Made by a program: the position numbers and the translations under genes. Shown here one piece after another: positions 22,296 through 33,055 of a stretch of 64,000 bases of DNA (the stretch's first letter is position 1; every line of letters begins with the position of its first letter). This DNA is from Diogma glabrata (lineage: Eukaryota; Arthropoda; Insecta; Diptera; Cylindrotomidae), in contig OY856187.1 in NCBI GenBank assembly GCA_963693315.1, forward strand, positions 48,706,201 through 48,770,200. The letters are read 5' to 3'. The notes beneath the pieces are model-generated. The model had not been told where the DNA came from and searched no databases. It was given only the letters and a program-made list of their open reading frames with translations.

Positions 22296-22968
22296 TGTAA
22301 TAAACTTCGTCCAGAATGGGTTAATTTTATTTACTCATTCATTAATTAAAAGTTAACTCCTTTTTCAATCTTTTACTTGTATTGCAAATTGTATTGCATA
22401 AATTAATGTAAATTAAATTTGTTATACAAATGTTTACATTAATGAATTAAAAGGAGTTACCTAATACATTTTGCATAAATTAAATTTGAGTTCGCTAATA
22501 CAAATGCAAGTATGAATGAAAACAGGTGTGGCCTATTTCAGATGTACGGACTACGTAGTATTGATTTCTAGTGGATTATAGAACTTTCGATTTATTTATT
22601 TTTCGATATAAATAAGCAAACAAAAATATCAGATGGTCAGTTTTACTTTTGCAATTGAAAGTGTTTTACAAATATTCGCAAGTTTAAGGAATAATCGGTG
22701 GTATCTGAGCCTGGGTACTAATAGAGAAAGAATCTGAACTGGAATAGTAAATACAGATTTTACCATTCCGAATATTATTGATTCAAATTGTGGAAAAGCG
22801 GTGAAGTTTAGTGTACATAAATTGGAGACCCTGGAATTTATTGTAAGGAAAAACGGAAGCTGCTGTAATTTGATGACAAATAAAGTTTGAGATTCTGTTA
22901 ACTAAAGATCTGTCTTTTACTGTCGTGTTTGTTCAATAATCTAAAAGAACCAACGAAGAGTCGTTACA
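22296..22968 (+). repeat. 3' LTR
   Basis: 673 bp, appearing identical to the 5' LTR when compared line by line; followed by the ATAT target duplication at 22969-22972. Confidence 0.93.
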
Positions 22969-22974
22969 ATATGT

Positions 22975-23990
22975 ATGTAACCGTAAACGGATAGTTTAAA
23001 AAAAATAGATTTTATTTTATTCCTCTTTTCTTTGAACGAAATATATTAAAAATAATAAAATCTATAACGTACAAAAATTTATTTCTAAAGTAAAATTAAA
23101 ATATCTGAGCGCGAAAAATAAGAAAATAAAATTTAGCTCTTTGAGTGCAGATTTTAATTTATATGTACATATTTTATTTTGGGAGACAAAAACTTTTTAA
23201 AGGCAAAATAAAATAAAAATCGGACCACTGCTTTCCACCGTCGCTGCTCTTTTATTGGTGGACCTAAAATATTCTTTAGTTGTTGTTAAAGCGGATGTGT
23301 TGTGAGTAGCCTCAATATTGGTTAATAATAGTTGAATGTGATCAGCCATATTAATCAGTGTATTATGCCAGTACACAATTATAATTCTAAGAATCTTCAG
23401 TTTAATAGTCTGTTCATAAATTTTTTTATCTATAATATATATTGATCTATAATATATATTATAATATACTACAATATATATTATATATATTGATCTATAA
23501 AATATAGTGATCTATAATATATAATGGGTGATCTATAAACAACAAGTATAATTAACTTGCCAAATTAATCAACGAACAGTTTATTTATAATTTATCCTTA
23601 CAATATATTTATAATTTAAACGTTTTTTTTCGAATAAACCGCAATTATTTCAAGCCATGAATTATTCCTAGCCACCAAAGCAACAATTTTTTGGGTTTTC
23701 TGTTTATATCACAATAACAGAATTACTCGAAATAATTTCCAATTATAAACCAACTTAATATATTTATTTATAGTTTATAATTATATTTATATACAACATA
23801 CCTAATAATATCAGCTGTTTGAAAAATAGGGAATTAACCGATTTTATTAAAACTTATTTGCAAACGAACGCACTTGTGTATTGTCACAAATTGAAATAAC
23901 GACTGATATTTATTATTTCATTCAAACATCAAAAGGTTTCTTAACAAATAATTCAAAATTTACAATATACATTTATTGTTTTAGCTTTTG
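22975..23990. repeat. AT-rich flank with direct-repeat copy and AT microsatellite
   Basis: 23388-23435 is the right copy of the AAGAATCTTCAGTTTAATAG repeat found at 17395. At 23425-23535 there is a TATAATATATAT / TGATCTATAA microsatellite. No gene is seen. Confidence 0.6.
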
Positions 23991-23994
23991 GATG

Positions 23995-24266
23995 TCGTTA
24001 CATTTAATATTATTATTTATCGGCGTATTTTCGGCTTATTACCGGCCTATACTAATATTTGGGTGTCTTTTCGGTCTATGTTGTCGAATGAAAATATTAT
24101 CGGTGTATTATCGGTCCGCTTTCGTTGTCAAAACATTTGAATAATAATATGTCGGCGTCTTTTCGGCCTGTTATCGGCCTCTAGTAATATTTGGGTGTAT
24201 TTTCGGCTATAAATCGGTTTATCGGCCTCTTTTCGGTGTCTTTTCGGCCTATTATTTTCACCCGGG
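23995..24266 (-). repeat. Right CCGAAA array with CCCGGG tip
   Basis: On the minus strand this array starts CCCGGGTGAAAATAATAGG at 24266 and runs through repeated units such as GGCCGAAAAGACACCGAAAA, GCCGAAAATACACCCAAA and GGCCGATAACA. The tip is an inverted match to 11300. Units vary in the base after CCGA, and spacing is about 17-20 bp. Confidence 0.75.
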
Positions 24267-24282
24267 AAGATAAACATCTAAA

Positions 24283-25508
24283 ATTTAAAAAGATCTCACC
24301 CGAACTCCAATCGGCCCCGCACACGTTGGTGCTCTGATTTTAGTTATATTTTCGTCTTTATTGGTAAAACAGTTTTCTTGCTCAACTTCGTTTGCTATTT
24401 CTGTGGCGTTTCTTTTTGAGTTATTAATTTGTTCACTTCTCTTGTTAGAAATTTTATTTGCTTTCTATCGAATACTACTAGAATTACTAAACGAATTATC
24501 ATTTGGAATTTCTTCGATATGCTGTTCTAAATTTCTATTGATATTTTTCGAAATATTATTATCAGAAGATGTGAATTGCGTATGTGTTGATGCAACCGAT
24601 TGATTTTCGATTAATTGTTTCAGCTTCTTCATTAATTGTTTCAGCTTCCGATTAATTGTTTCAACTTCTTTTTCCAATCTATTAAAAGAGTTTAGAGCAC
24701 AACCGAGTAGTAGATGTAGCAAACTGATGTTATTATTTGGATTTCTCTAATGCATAAACGTTATTAAAATGTTATTGCATTTAATTTCATTGATTTGAAT
24801 ATATGATAAATTAATTTGCATGACAAAAAATATGAAGGGACACAAAACTTTTCTCTGAAGTATTACATATAATCTCTCCATGTTGTGCAAATGCGTTCTT
24901 GAATGATCACAACTTTGGTAAAGAAAATTAAAAATTGCTACAGAATATTTTCTTAAAATATTTGGAACAGTAATTTATAGTTTTTAACAATGAATAAGTG
25001 TAAAAATAAATTATAAAACTACAATCGAACTTACTTTAGATTGAAACAAATGTTTCGCTTCGCCCGATTTCTGATTTTGACCATTAGGTTTTTCAATAAC
25101 TTCAATTTGATTGTTATTGACTCTCATAGGAACACTATTTTGAGATTTTACTAGAAGTGAACTACCAAAACCTAAGCTTATATCATTATCATCGTTGGGT
25201 TTTTGACTACTCGAATAAGATCTTTTATGGTTTATTTGTATATCATCTTTAGATCTTTTTCTTTTCTTTAAATTTACCATAGATTGGTTTAATGAATCAT
25301 TGCATTTCACAGAAAGTTTATCACTGGCTAATCTTGACACATATTCCTTATTTGGATTTACATGATGCTGATTTAATAAATAACTCCTAGAACTTTTTGT
25401 ATTATAAGGTAATTCCACTAGATTTTCAATTTCGGTTTCGTTTATAATTTCTTCAAAACTATTTGTACTCGTATTACCGGTATTTAAATAGTAAGCTCTA
25501 CTCTTCAT
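24283..25508 (-). CDS. Candidate two-exon host gene, unknown function, with in-frame TAG
   Basis: Exon 1 runs 25508-25035: ATG with an in-frame TGA just upstream, and 158 codons ending QSK at a consensus donor GTAAGT (25034-25029). The best acceptor is TTAG ending at 24747, giving a 288-bp phase-0 intron. Exon 2 then reads RNPNNNIS and a leucine/lysine heptad-like stretch (LEKEVETINRKLKQLMKKL), probably a coiled coil. TAG at 24465-24467 would end a 251-residue protein. The same frame then stays open to 24285 and contains a possible donor GTGAGA at 24299. So either the gene ends at the TAG, or the TAG is a disabling mutation in a longer exon. Composition is Ser/Asn/Lys-rich with a KKRKRSK patch that could be a nuclear signal. 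No domain was recognised. It ends only about 20-200 bp from the CCGAAA array. Confidence 0.5.
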
Positions 25509-25954
25509 TGTAATTCAATTGTTATTTGTGTTGCAAAACTTTTTTTCTTTTAATATTTTTTCAAAATAAATCTTATAAAATATAATCGTAATATTTTTAA
25601 AAGAATATTATGTAAATGTGAAGCTAGTAAATTGACATACATATCAGAGATGAGAAAGAAACGTTCTTCGAACGAATATTTAAGAATGTTTTGAAAATCC
25701 AATCGCATTTATTCCTTTTTTTTTATTAAGGAAAGAAAACGAATATATAAAGAATAGAAATAAGAGAAATGTTTACATTCGAATGTTTTATATTCTCCAG
25801 CACTCGTGTTTTAAAATATCTGTCGTTTTTATTTTATTTCTTTTATTCTTCCTATTCGCTTTATAATCATAACATTTTCTTAGTTTTTTTTACTATTTGC
25901 CTTGTTGATTAAAAACGAAAAACTGCGATTTGAGGACGATATCAATCGATATTC

Positions 25955-26042
25955 GTGTTCGTTTTGAGTGAAGCAACTGAAACAAATGAAAAATTATATG
26001 CAATTGTTGTTGTTTTATGAGTTACTTCAGTCAAATCGGACA
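25955..26042. repeat. 88-bp imperfect palindrome, family of 28152-28237
   Basis: GTGTTCGTTTTGAGTGAAGC at 25955 pairs with the inverted form of CTTCAGTCAAATCGGACAC ending at 26042. The centre TGCAATTGTTGTTGTTTTA is shared, inverted, with the palindrome at 28152. Two copies in 2.2 kb suggest a very small mobile or satellite-like unit. Confidence 0.65.
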
Positions 26043-26697
26043 CCAATATTATTTAGTTTATCTATGATAATTGATAACAAATCGGAACGAAATTAGCATA
26101 TTAAAGGACGCAAGTTTTCCAGATTTTCCTGGTTTTATCCCTCCAAGAGAAGATGAGTGCTACGAGCACTTAAAATCTTTATTTAGTTTTTTTATTCTGG
26201 TATTAACCAGAAAAAATCAAAGTGGTGCATACCGAGAGGTGAATTTAAGAGTTCTAAAAATAAAAATAAATTTGGAACCAACCAAACAAACAAAAAGTTA
26301 AAAGTTTAAAATAGTTAAGATCTAAATTAATATTTTCTTAATATAAGATCTACTTCAAGATAATGTTTTTTAAAATAAGTTAAAGAGTTCTTGCGTTCCC
26401 TATTTTTTGTTCACATACCGGATTATAATAAATAATTAAACACTTAATAACGGCAACATGAAGTCGTTCTCAATCTATAACATTACTCCTTACAATAAAA
26501 ATTCTATGATTTATCGTATCTAAAACCACAATTCATTTAAAATCACAGTAACACATTTTTTTGTCTGTTTTATATATATTTATTTTTCATTAGAATGTTA
26601 TTTTTCATAACCAGCTTCGATTTGAATAATGTTATGAACGTCATATCACACCATAAATGCCGGTTCTTATTTAGCCATAACGGCTCCATAACGGCCC

Positions 26698-26727
26698 GTT
26701 GCTATGTAAACATTTTCATAGCAACGT
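26698..26727. repeat. Perfect 10-bp-arm hairpin
   Basis: CGTTGCTATG and CATAGCAACG flank the loop TAAACATTTT. The left arm plus loop start (CGTTGCTATGTAAACA) recurs at about 50433. Nearby repeated ATAACGGC motifs are also mirrored near 50650-50700 (GGGCGTTATG, CATAACGCCC). Confidence 0.6.
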
Positions 26728-26834
26728 ATTTGAAGGGACACCAAAATAACTATTACAATAAATTATTATAAATTATTTTCTTTAAAATTAGTTTATATTT
26801 TCCATATTTAGTAAATCCATATTTTCTAAAGTTT

Positions 26835-27590
26835 TTTTATTTTATTTATTAATTTATTTATTGACAATTAAAGCCTTTATTTACAATTATTTCCTTAAAA
26901 TTATTCAGATTTAAAATTACATTTCGTTCATTTAACTACTATTTTCAAATAGAGTTTTCATTTTAAATTCAATTTTTTTCTTAAAACTACTTCTACTAAT
27001 TTCATTATTATAAAAAACATTGTACTTATTGAAAATTCTTACACATTTATCAACTGTGTCATTAAAAGAAAAGTCGTTAGAATGATTTGCTTCTGTTAAG
27101 ACTCTGGCATTTCTCAGTGAATAGTTCACTTGTCTAACTAAAAGTCTATTCGTCAAAGATTCTATTTTAATATTTTTCCGAACTAAATCAAATCCTAGTA
27201 ATGCTAGCGCAAGTTCTTTTCTATTTTCTAAAGTGGTCATATTAATCAATAACCACCTATTCTTATATTTAGGTAATTTATATCCTGAAAATCCTATAGG
27301 TCTGAGAGCAAATAACAAAAATTGTTTTTGAACACTTTCTATACGATTAATGTCTTCTTGTCTATAAGGAGACCAAACAACACTAGCATATTCCAAAGTC
27401 GATTGCACTAAGGCCACGTACAGTGTTTTTGTTAAATATGGATTCCCTGGCTCGTCTTTTAATAAAACCCAAAACCGAATAGCTACTACTTATCACTTTA
27501 TCAATATGACTTTTAAAATTTAATTTGCTGTCGAAAATAACGCCCAAGTCTCTAGTTTGACAGTCTCTTTTGAGAATTTTCCCTTCTATC
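26835..27590 (-). pseudogene. Jockey-like LINE 3' end, running into the assembly gap
   Basis: Minus-strand frames read the post-catalytic part of a non-LTR reverse transcriptase: DLGVIFDSKLNFKSHIDKV (about 27550-27490), then, after a frame change near 27455, KTLYVALVQSTLEYASVVW, RQEDINRIESVQKQFL and a C-terminal 160-residue region. It ends at 26932 with two adjacent stops. The 3' end carries a TAAA-type A-rich tail (near 26840-26870), as LINEs do. The catalytic RT core would lie in or beyond the 200-bp gap. The single frameshift makes this copy defective. The clade call (jockey/CR1 group) is by motif resemblance. Confidence 0.78.
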
Positions 27591-27790
27591 NNNNNNNNNN
27601 NNNNNNNNNNNNNNNNNNNNNNNNNNNNNNNNNNNNNNNNNNNNNNNNNNNNNNNNNNNNNNNNNNNNNNNNNNNNNNNNNNNNNNNNNNNNNNNNNNNN
27701 NNNNNNNNNNNNNNNNNNNNNNNNNNNNNNNNNNNNNNNNNNNNNNNNNNNNNNNNNNNNNNNNNNNNNNNNNNNNNNNNNNNNNNNNNN
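27591..27790. other. Assembly gap, 200 N
   Basis: Exactly 200 undetermined bases, a conventional size for a scaffold gap, so the true length is unknown. It falls inside or next to a LINE copy. Confidence 0.99.
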
Positions 27791-28630
27791 GTAAAAACTT
27801 TAAAATCATTAATTCCTAAATATTTTAGAAAAGACAAAAAATATTTTCAAAAAGGAAAAAACTTTAATTTCTTTTAATTAAAATTCTTCAAAAATTTTAA
27901 TTATATAAAAGAAAATTTTAACTAAAGTTTTGTTTTAGATGCCACCTTGGATCTCATTAGGTAGTTTTTTGTTTTGAATAATGGTCGTGATTTTGTTTCA
28001 AAATAATAATAACAAAACGTCCTTGACTAACCTTAAACAAAATCTGATAAAAGAAAATCCAAACAAACCAATATTAAGTAAACAACATTTAGCCATGTAA
28101 GAATATTTTATGAAGTGGTTTTTTGTAGTTTTACTTTGGTATGTTAGGTACATTCGATTTGACTGAAACAACTGAAAAAACAACAACAATTGCATACAAT
28201 TTTTCAGTTGTTTCAGTTACATCAGTCAAATCGAACACGGCTAATGTAATGATAGCTAGAATTTCATTTTTCTGATTAAATTTATAGATCAAGGATATAT
28301 AAAGTGAATTGATATTAGAGTTGTTGTGAAAGAAATATAATTCAAACAATAAACAAATCTTTAAGGTGAGGTAATTTTTTTTGTTATTTAGTTCGTTGTT
28401 ATGCATTAACCCTATTCTACATAATAGTGAAAAAAATATGACTCGAATAGGTTTAAAAGTGTTTCATGTTTGTACCGAATATTTGTATTCCAAAATTTAA
28501 ATTTAAATTAATATGAGATGATACGATCCCCTATTGAATATGGTTTTTGTCTAATAAACCAAAGTTCTAAAAATTTAATTGTGTATATAATACATAATTT
28601 GGTTCTCTATAGGACTTTATTCAATAAAAA
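27791..28630. other. AT-rich sequence with one palindrome
   Basis: Apart from the palindrome at 28152-28237 I see no gene or element. It borders the large satellite array. Confidence 0.4.
28152..28237. repeat. 86-bp nested palindrome
   Basis: The outer arms TTCGATTTGACTGA / TCAGTCAAATCGAA enclose inner arms AACAACTGAAAAA / TTTTTCAGTTGTT, with a loop around CAATTGCATACAAT. A related palindrome in opposite sense is at 25955-26042. Confidence 0.75.
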
Positions 28631-31600
28631 ATCCAACATCCGAGATCCAACATCTAACATCAAACAACAAACATCCTACAACAAACTCCAAACATCAAAC
28701 AAAAAACATCAAACATCAAATATGAAACATCAAACTTCAAATATCAAACATCAAACACCAAACATCAAACATCAGACATGAAACATCAAACATCTAACAT
28801 CAAACATCAAACATCAAACATCAAACATCAAACATCAAACATCAAACATCAAACATCAAACATCAAACATCAAACATCAAACATCAAACATCAAACATCA
28901 AACATCAAACATCAAACATCAAACATCAAACATCAAACATCAAACATCAAACATCAAACATCAAACATCAAACATCAAACATCAAACATCAAACATCAAA
29001 CATCAAACATCAAACATCAAACATCAAACATCAAACATCAAACATCAAACATCAAACATCAAACATCAAACATCAAACATCAAACATCAAACATCAAACA
29101 TCAAACATCAAACATCAAACATCAAACATCAAACATCAAACATCAAACATCAAACATCAAACATCAAACATCAAACATCAAACATCAAACATCAAACATC
29201 AAACATCAAACATCAAACATCAAACATCAAACATCAAACATCAAACATCAAACATCAAACCAAACATCAAACATCAAACATCAAACATCAAACATCAAAC
29301 ATCAAACATCAAACATCAAACATCAAACATCAAACATCAAACATCAAACATCAAACATCAAACATCAAACATCAAACATCAAACATCAAACATCAAACAT
29401 CAAACATCAAACATCAAACATCAAACATCAAACATCAAACATCAAACATCAAACATCAAACATCAAACATCAAACATCAAACATCAAACATCAAACATCA
29501 AACATCAAACATCAAACATCAAACATCAAACATCAAACATCAAACATCAAACATCAAACATCAAACATCAAACATCAAACATCAAACATCAAACATCAAA
29601 CATCAAACATCAAACATCAAACATCAAACATCAAACATCAAACATCAAACATCAAACATCAAGCATCAAACATCAAACATCAAACATCAAACATCAAACT
29701 TCAAACATCAAACATCAAACATCAAACATCAAACATCAAACATCAAACATCAAACATCAAACATCAAACATCAAACATGAAACGTGAAACATGAAACATG
29801 AAACATCAAACATCAAACATCAAAAATCAAACATCAAACACTAAACATCAAACAAACATCAAACATCCAACATCAAACATCAAACATCAAACATCAAACA
29901 TCAAACATCAAACATCGAACATCAAACATCAAACATCAAACATCAAACATCAAACATCAAACATCAAACATCAAACATCAAACATCAAACATCAAACATC
30001 AAACATCAAACATCAAACATCAAACATCAAACTTCAAACATCAAACATCAAACATCAAACATCAAACATCAAACATCAAACATCAAACATCAAACATGAA
30101 ACGTGAAACATGAAACATGAAACATCAAACATCAAACATCAAAAATCAAACATCAAACACTAAACATCAAACAAACATCAAACATCAAACATCAAACATC
30201 AAACATCAAACATCAAACATCAAACATCGAACATCAAACATCAAACATCAAACATCAAACATCAAACATCAAACATCAAACATCAAACATCAAACATCAA
30301 ACATCAAACATCAAACATCAAACATCAAACATCAAACATCAAACATCAAACATCAAACATCAAACATCAAACATCAAACATCAAACATCAAAAATCAAAC
30401 ATCAAACATCAAACAACAAACATCAAACATCAAACATCAAACATCCAACATCCAACATCCAACATCCAACATCCAACATCCAACATCCAACATCCAACAT
30501 CCAACATCCAACATCCAACATCCAACATCCAACATCCAACATCCAACATCCAACATCCAACATCCAACATCAAACATCAAACAACAAACTTCAAACATCA
30601 AACATCAAACATCAAACATCAAACATCAAACATCAAACATCAAAAATCAAACATCAAACATCAAACATCAAACATGAAACATGAAACATGAAACATGAAA
30701 CATGAAACATGAAACATGAAACATGAAACATGAAACATGAAACATGAAACATGAAACATGAAACATGAAACATGAAACATGAAACATGAAACATGAAACA
30801 TGAAACATGAAACATGAAACATGAAACATGAAACATCAAACATCAAACATCAAAAATCAAACATCAAACACCAAACATCAAACAAACATCAAACATCAAA
30901 CATCAAACATCAAACATCAAACATCAAACATCAAACATCAAACATCAAACATCAAACAACAAACATCAAACATCAAACATTAAACATAAAACATTAAACA
31001 TCAAACATTAAACATTTAACATTAAATATTAAACATAAAACATCATACGTCAAAAATCAAACATCAAATATCAAACACCAAACATAAAACATACAACATC
31101 AAACATCCAACATTCAACATCCAAAATCCAACAAACAACATCCAACATCCAAAATCCAACATACAACATCCAACATCCAATATCAAACATCCAACATACG
31201 ACATTCAACATCGAACATACAACATCCAACATCCAACATCCAACATCCAACATCCAACATCCAACATCCAACATCCAACATCCAACATCCAACATCCAAC
31301 ATCCAACATCCAACATCCAACATCCAACATCCAACATCCAACATCCAACATCCAACATCCAACATCCAACATCCAACATCCAACATCCAACATCCAACAT
31401 CCAACATCCAACATCCAACATCCAACATCCAACATCCAACATCCAACATCCAACATCCAACATCCAACATCCAACATCCAACATCCAACATCCAACATCC
31501 AACATCCAACATCCAACATCCAACATCCAACATCCAACATCCAACATCCAACATCCAACATCCAACATCCAACATCCAACAGCCAACATCCAACATCCAA

Positions 31601-31940
31601 CATCCAACATCCAACATCCAACATCCAGCATCCAACATCCGACATCCAACATCCAACATCCAACATCCAACATCCAACATCCAACATCCAACATCCAACA
31701 TCCAACATCCAACATCCAACATCCAACATCCAACATCCAACATCCAACATCCAACATCCAACATCCAACATCCAACATCCAACATCCAACATCCAACATC
31801 TAACATCCAACATCCAACATCCAACATCCAACATCCAACATCTAACAATCAACATCCAACATCCAACATCCAACATCCAACATCCAACATCCAACATCCA
31901 ACATCCAACATCAAACACCCAAAATCAAACATCAAATATC
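28631..31940 (+). repeat. 3.3-kb satellite of 7-bp units
   Basis: A single array of heptamers of the form nnAACAT. Most of it is CAAACAT. Embedded homogeneous blocks are CCAACAT (about 30443-30570 and 31221-31912) and GAAACAT (about 30672-30836). Irregular, more diverged units occupy both edges and 30960-31210. Because 7 is not a multiple of 3, every plus-strand frame reads the same cyclic heptapeptide with no stop, which creates long false open frames on both strands. Confidence 0.98.
29776..30180 (+). repeat. 319-bp higher-order duplication inside the satellite
   Basis: The marker sequence AACGTGAAACATGAAACATG, followed by AAAAATCAAAC, ACTAAACATC and CAAACAAACATC irregularities, occurs at about 29783 and 30102, exactly 319 bp apart. 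A third relative without the CGTG marker is near 30836-30895. This shows block duplication rather than only single-unit slippage. Confidence 0.8.
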
Positions 31941-32997
31941 AAGATCTCAATCAAATATATTTGTGGTATGGTTGAAGTTTTGTCTTTTACACTTTTTGTG
32001 GATAACAAAATATATTTAGTCTCGACAGTGTTAGCTTAACGTTTGTTTTCTTCTCCATTTTACCACCAATTTCAATTATTTCAAATCACCTTATCTAACC
32101 TCAAAAATTGTAAAAAAAAATGAAAAGAATAAAAGAAAATCATAAACATGCATTCTAGTTTATGTTAACTTTTCAAACGTTAAAGGAAAAGAAAAACAAT
32201 TCGTAAAGATATATTTCTTATGTAATTTCTGGAAACTAGAAAAATTATGAAGAAGCATAAGAAAAACCATAAAATTTTCATTTTTTTTTATTTTGATTAT
32301 ATTCCGGTTGGTTTGTAGTGCATGTATGTATAGTATATATCCTATTTATACAAAAGCTTTTTTAATCATCATTTGAAAGCTGCATTAATTTTAGATGTTT
32401 CGTTGGAAATCTCACTATATATAAACTCTTGTTCTCAAGACAAACAGCAAACGAAAATTTAAACAATTTAAATTTTATTTTAAAAATTACCATTTTTCTG
32501 TATTTTTGTTAGTTTTTATACATTCCCTTGATAGAGTGGAAAATTATGGGAAAAATTAAATCATTGCGAAATGTCGATTGTTTGAGAGAGAGTAACGTTT
32601 TAAACGATAATGAATGAACTTCTGTTGATTTTGATTGCTGGCTTAATCAATTGGGTTAAAAATTTAGAGTTTTGTTATTACATATATTATTTTAAGTTTC
32701 AGATTATGAAAGTAGGAAAATATGAAAGTAGGTTAGGGTTAATCAAAAGAGCCTTATTTTATTGAACTATATATTGTTTGTACGTTTAATGACTATAGCT
32801 CTAGTCTTCCCAGGGTTAAAAATAAACGGTGTCCTGCTTTCCTTTTCTCAAAAAGTTTTGGTCTGCATCCGAACAAACACAACTTCATCTGCTATGCAAA
32901 TGTTGGACTTTATTTACACGTTACTTTTGGTTCTTTGATCATACCTGATCTATGCCTCAAGTCAGACAGCAAACACAAAACAAAAATATGAAAAAAC

Positions 32998-33055
32998 TGA
33001 AATCTCAAGCTCTGAGATATCAAGACTTCGGTTTTGGTTAAGGATTTTGATATAG
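32998..33055 (+). repeat. Fragment of the TATGGAGGGG element family (copy D)
   Basis: GAAATCTC, CTCTGAGATATCAAGACTTC and GGTTAAGGATTTTGATATAG match the terminal region of the elements at 2448 and 60445. The outermost tip and the rest of the element are missing. Confidence 0.75.

Larger units (their letters stand above)
18742..22968 (+). mobile_element. Recent Ty3/gypsy LTR retrotransposon with internal deletion
   Basis: The element is complete at its ends. Two 673-bp LTRs start TGTAATAAAC and end GTCGTTACA; they appear identical on visual comparison. They are flanked by a 4-bp duplication ATAT (18738-18741 and 22969-22972). The internal region has a tRNA-Leu primer binding site at 19416 and one open frame (19444-22284) encoding gag, a scrap of RNase H, and integrase. 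A purine-rich tract precedes the 3' LTR. Protease, reverse transcriptase and most of RNase H are absent, so the copy cannot reverse transcribe itself and would depend on a full relative. Matching LTRs and an undamaged frame indicate a recent insertion. Confidence 0.93.
25510..26830. other. AT-rich intergenic sequence with two hairpins
   Basis: It contains the imperfect palindrome 25955-26042 and the hairpin 26698-26727, listed separately. A plus-strand open stretch at 26071-26301 lacks an ATG start and has no recognised domain. Confidence 0.4.

Noticed and set aside
11300..24266. Virus-like giant transposon (Maverick/Polinton) ends
   Set aside because: No protein-primed polymerase, retroviral-type integrase of that class, ATPase or capsid genes lie between the arrays, and no 6-bp target duplication was found.
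26071..26301. Plus-strand open stretch of 76 codons containing a PDFPGFIPPREDECYEHLKSL segment
   Set aside because: The composition looks somewhat protein-like, but it has no ATG start, no clear splice sites and no recognised domain.
27557..27877. Open frames spanning the N gap
   Set aside because: They exist only because undetermined bases contain no stop codons.
28518..31918. Very long open frames (up to ~340 codons) on both strands encoding repeated heptapeptides
   Set aside because: They are an automatic result of a 7-bp satellite, whose cyclic reading gives the same seven codons in every frame; there is no promoter, splice or domain evidence.
28631..31940. CRISPR-like array
   Set aside because: Units are contiguous 7-mers with no unique spacers, and the context is eukaryotic.
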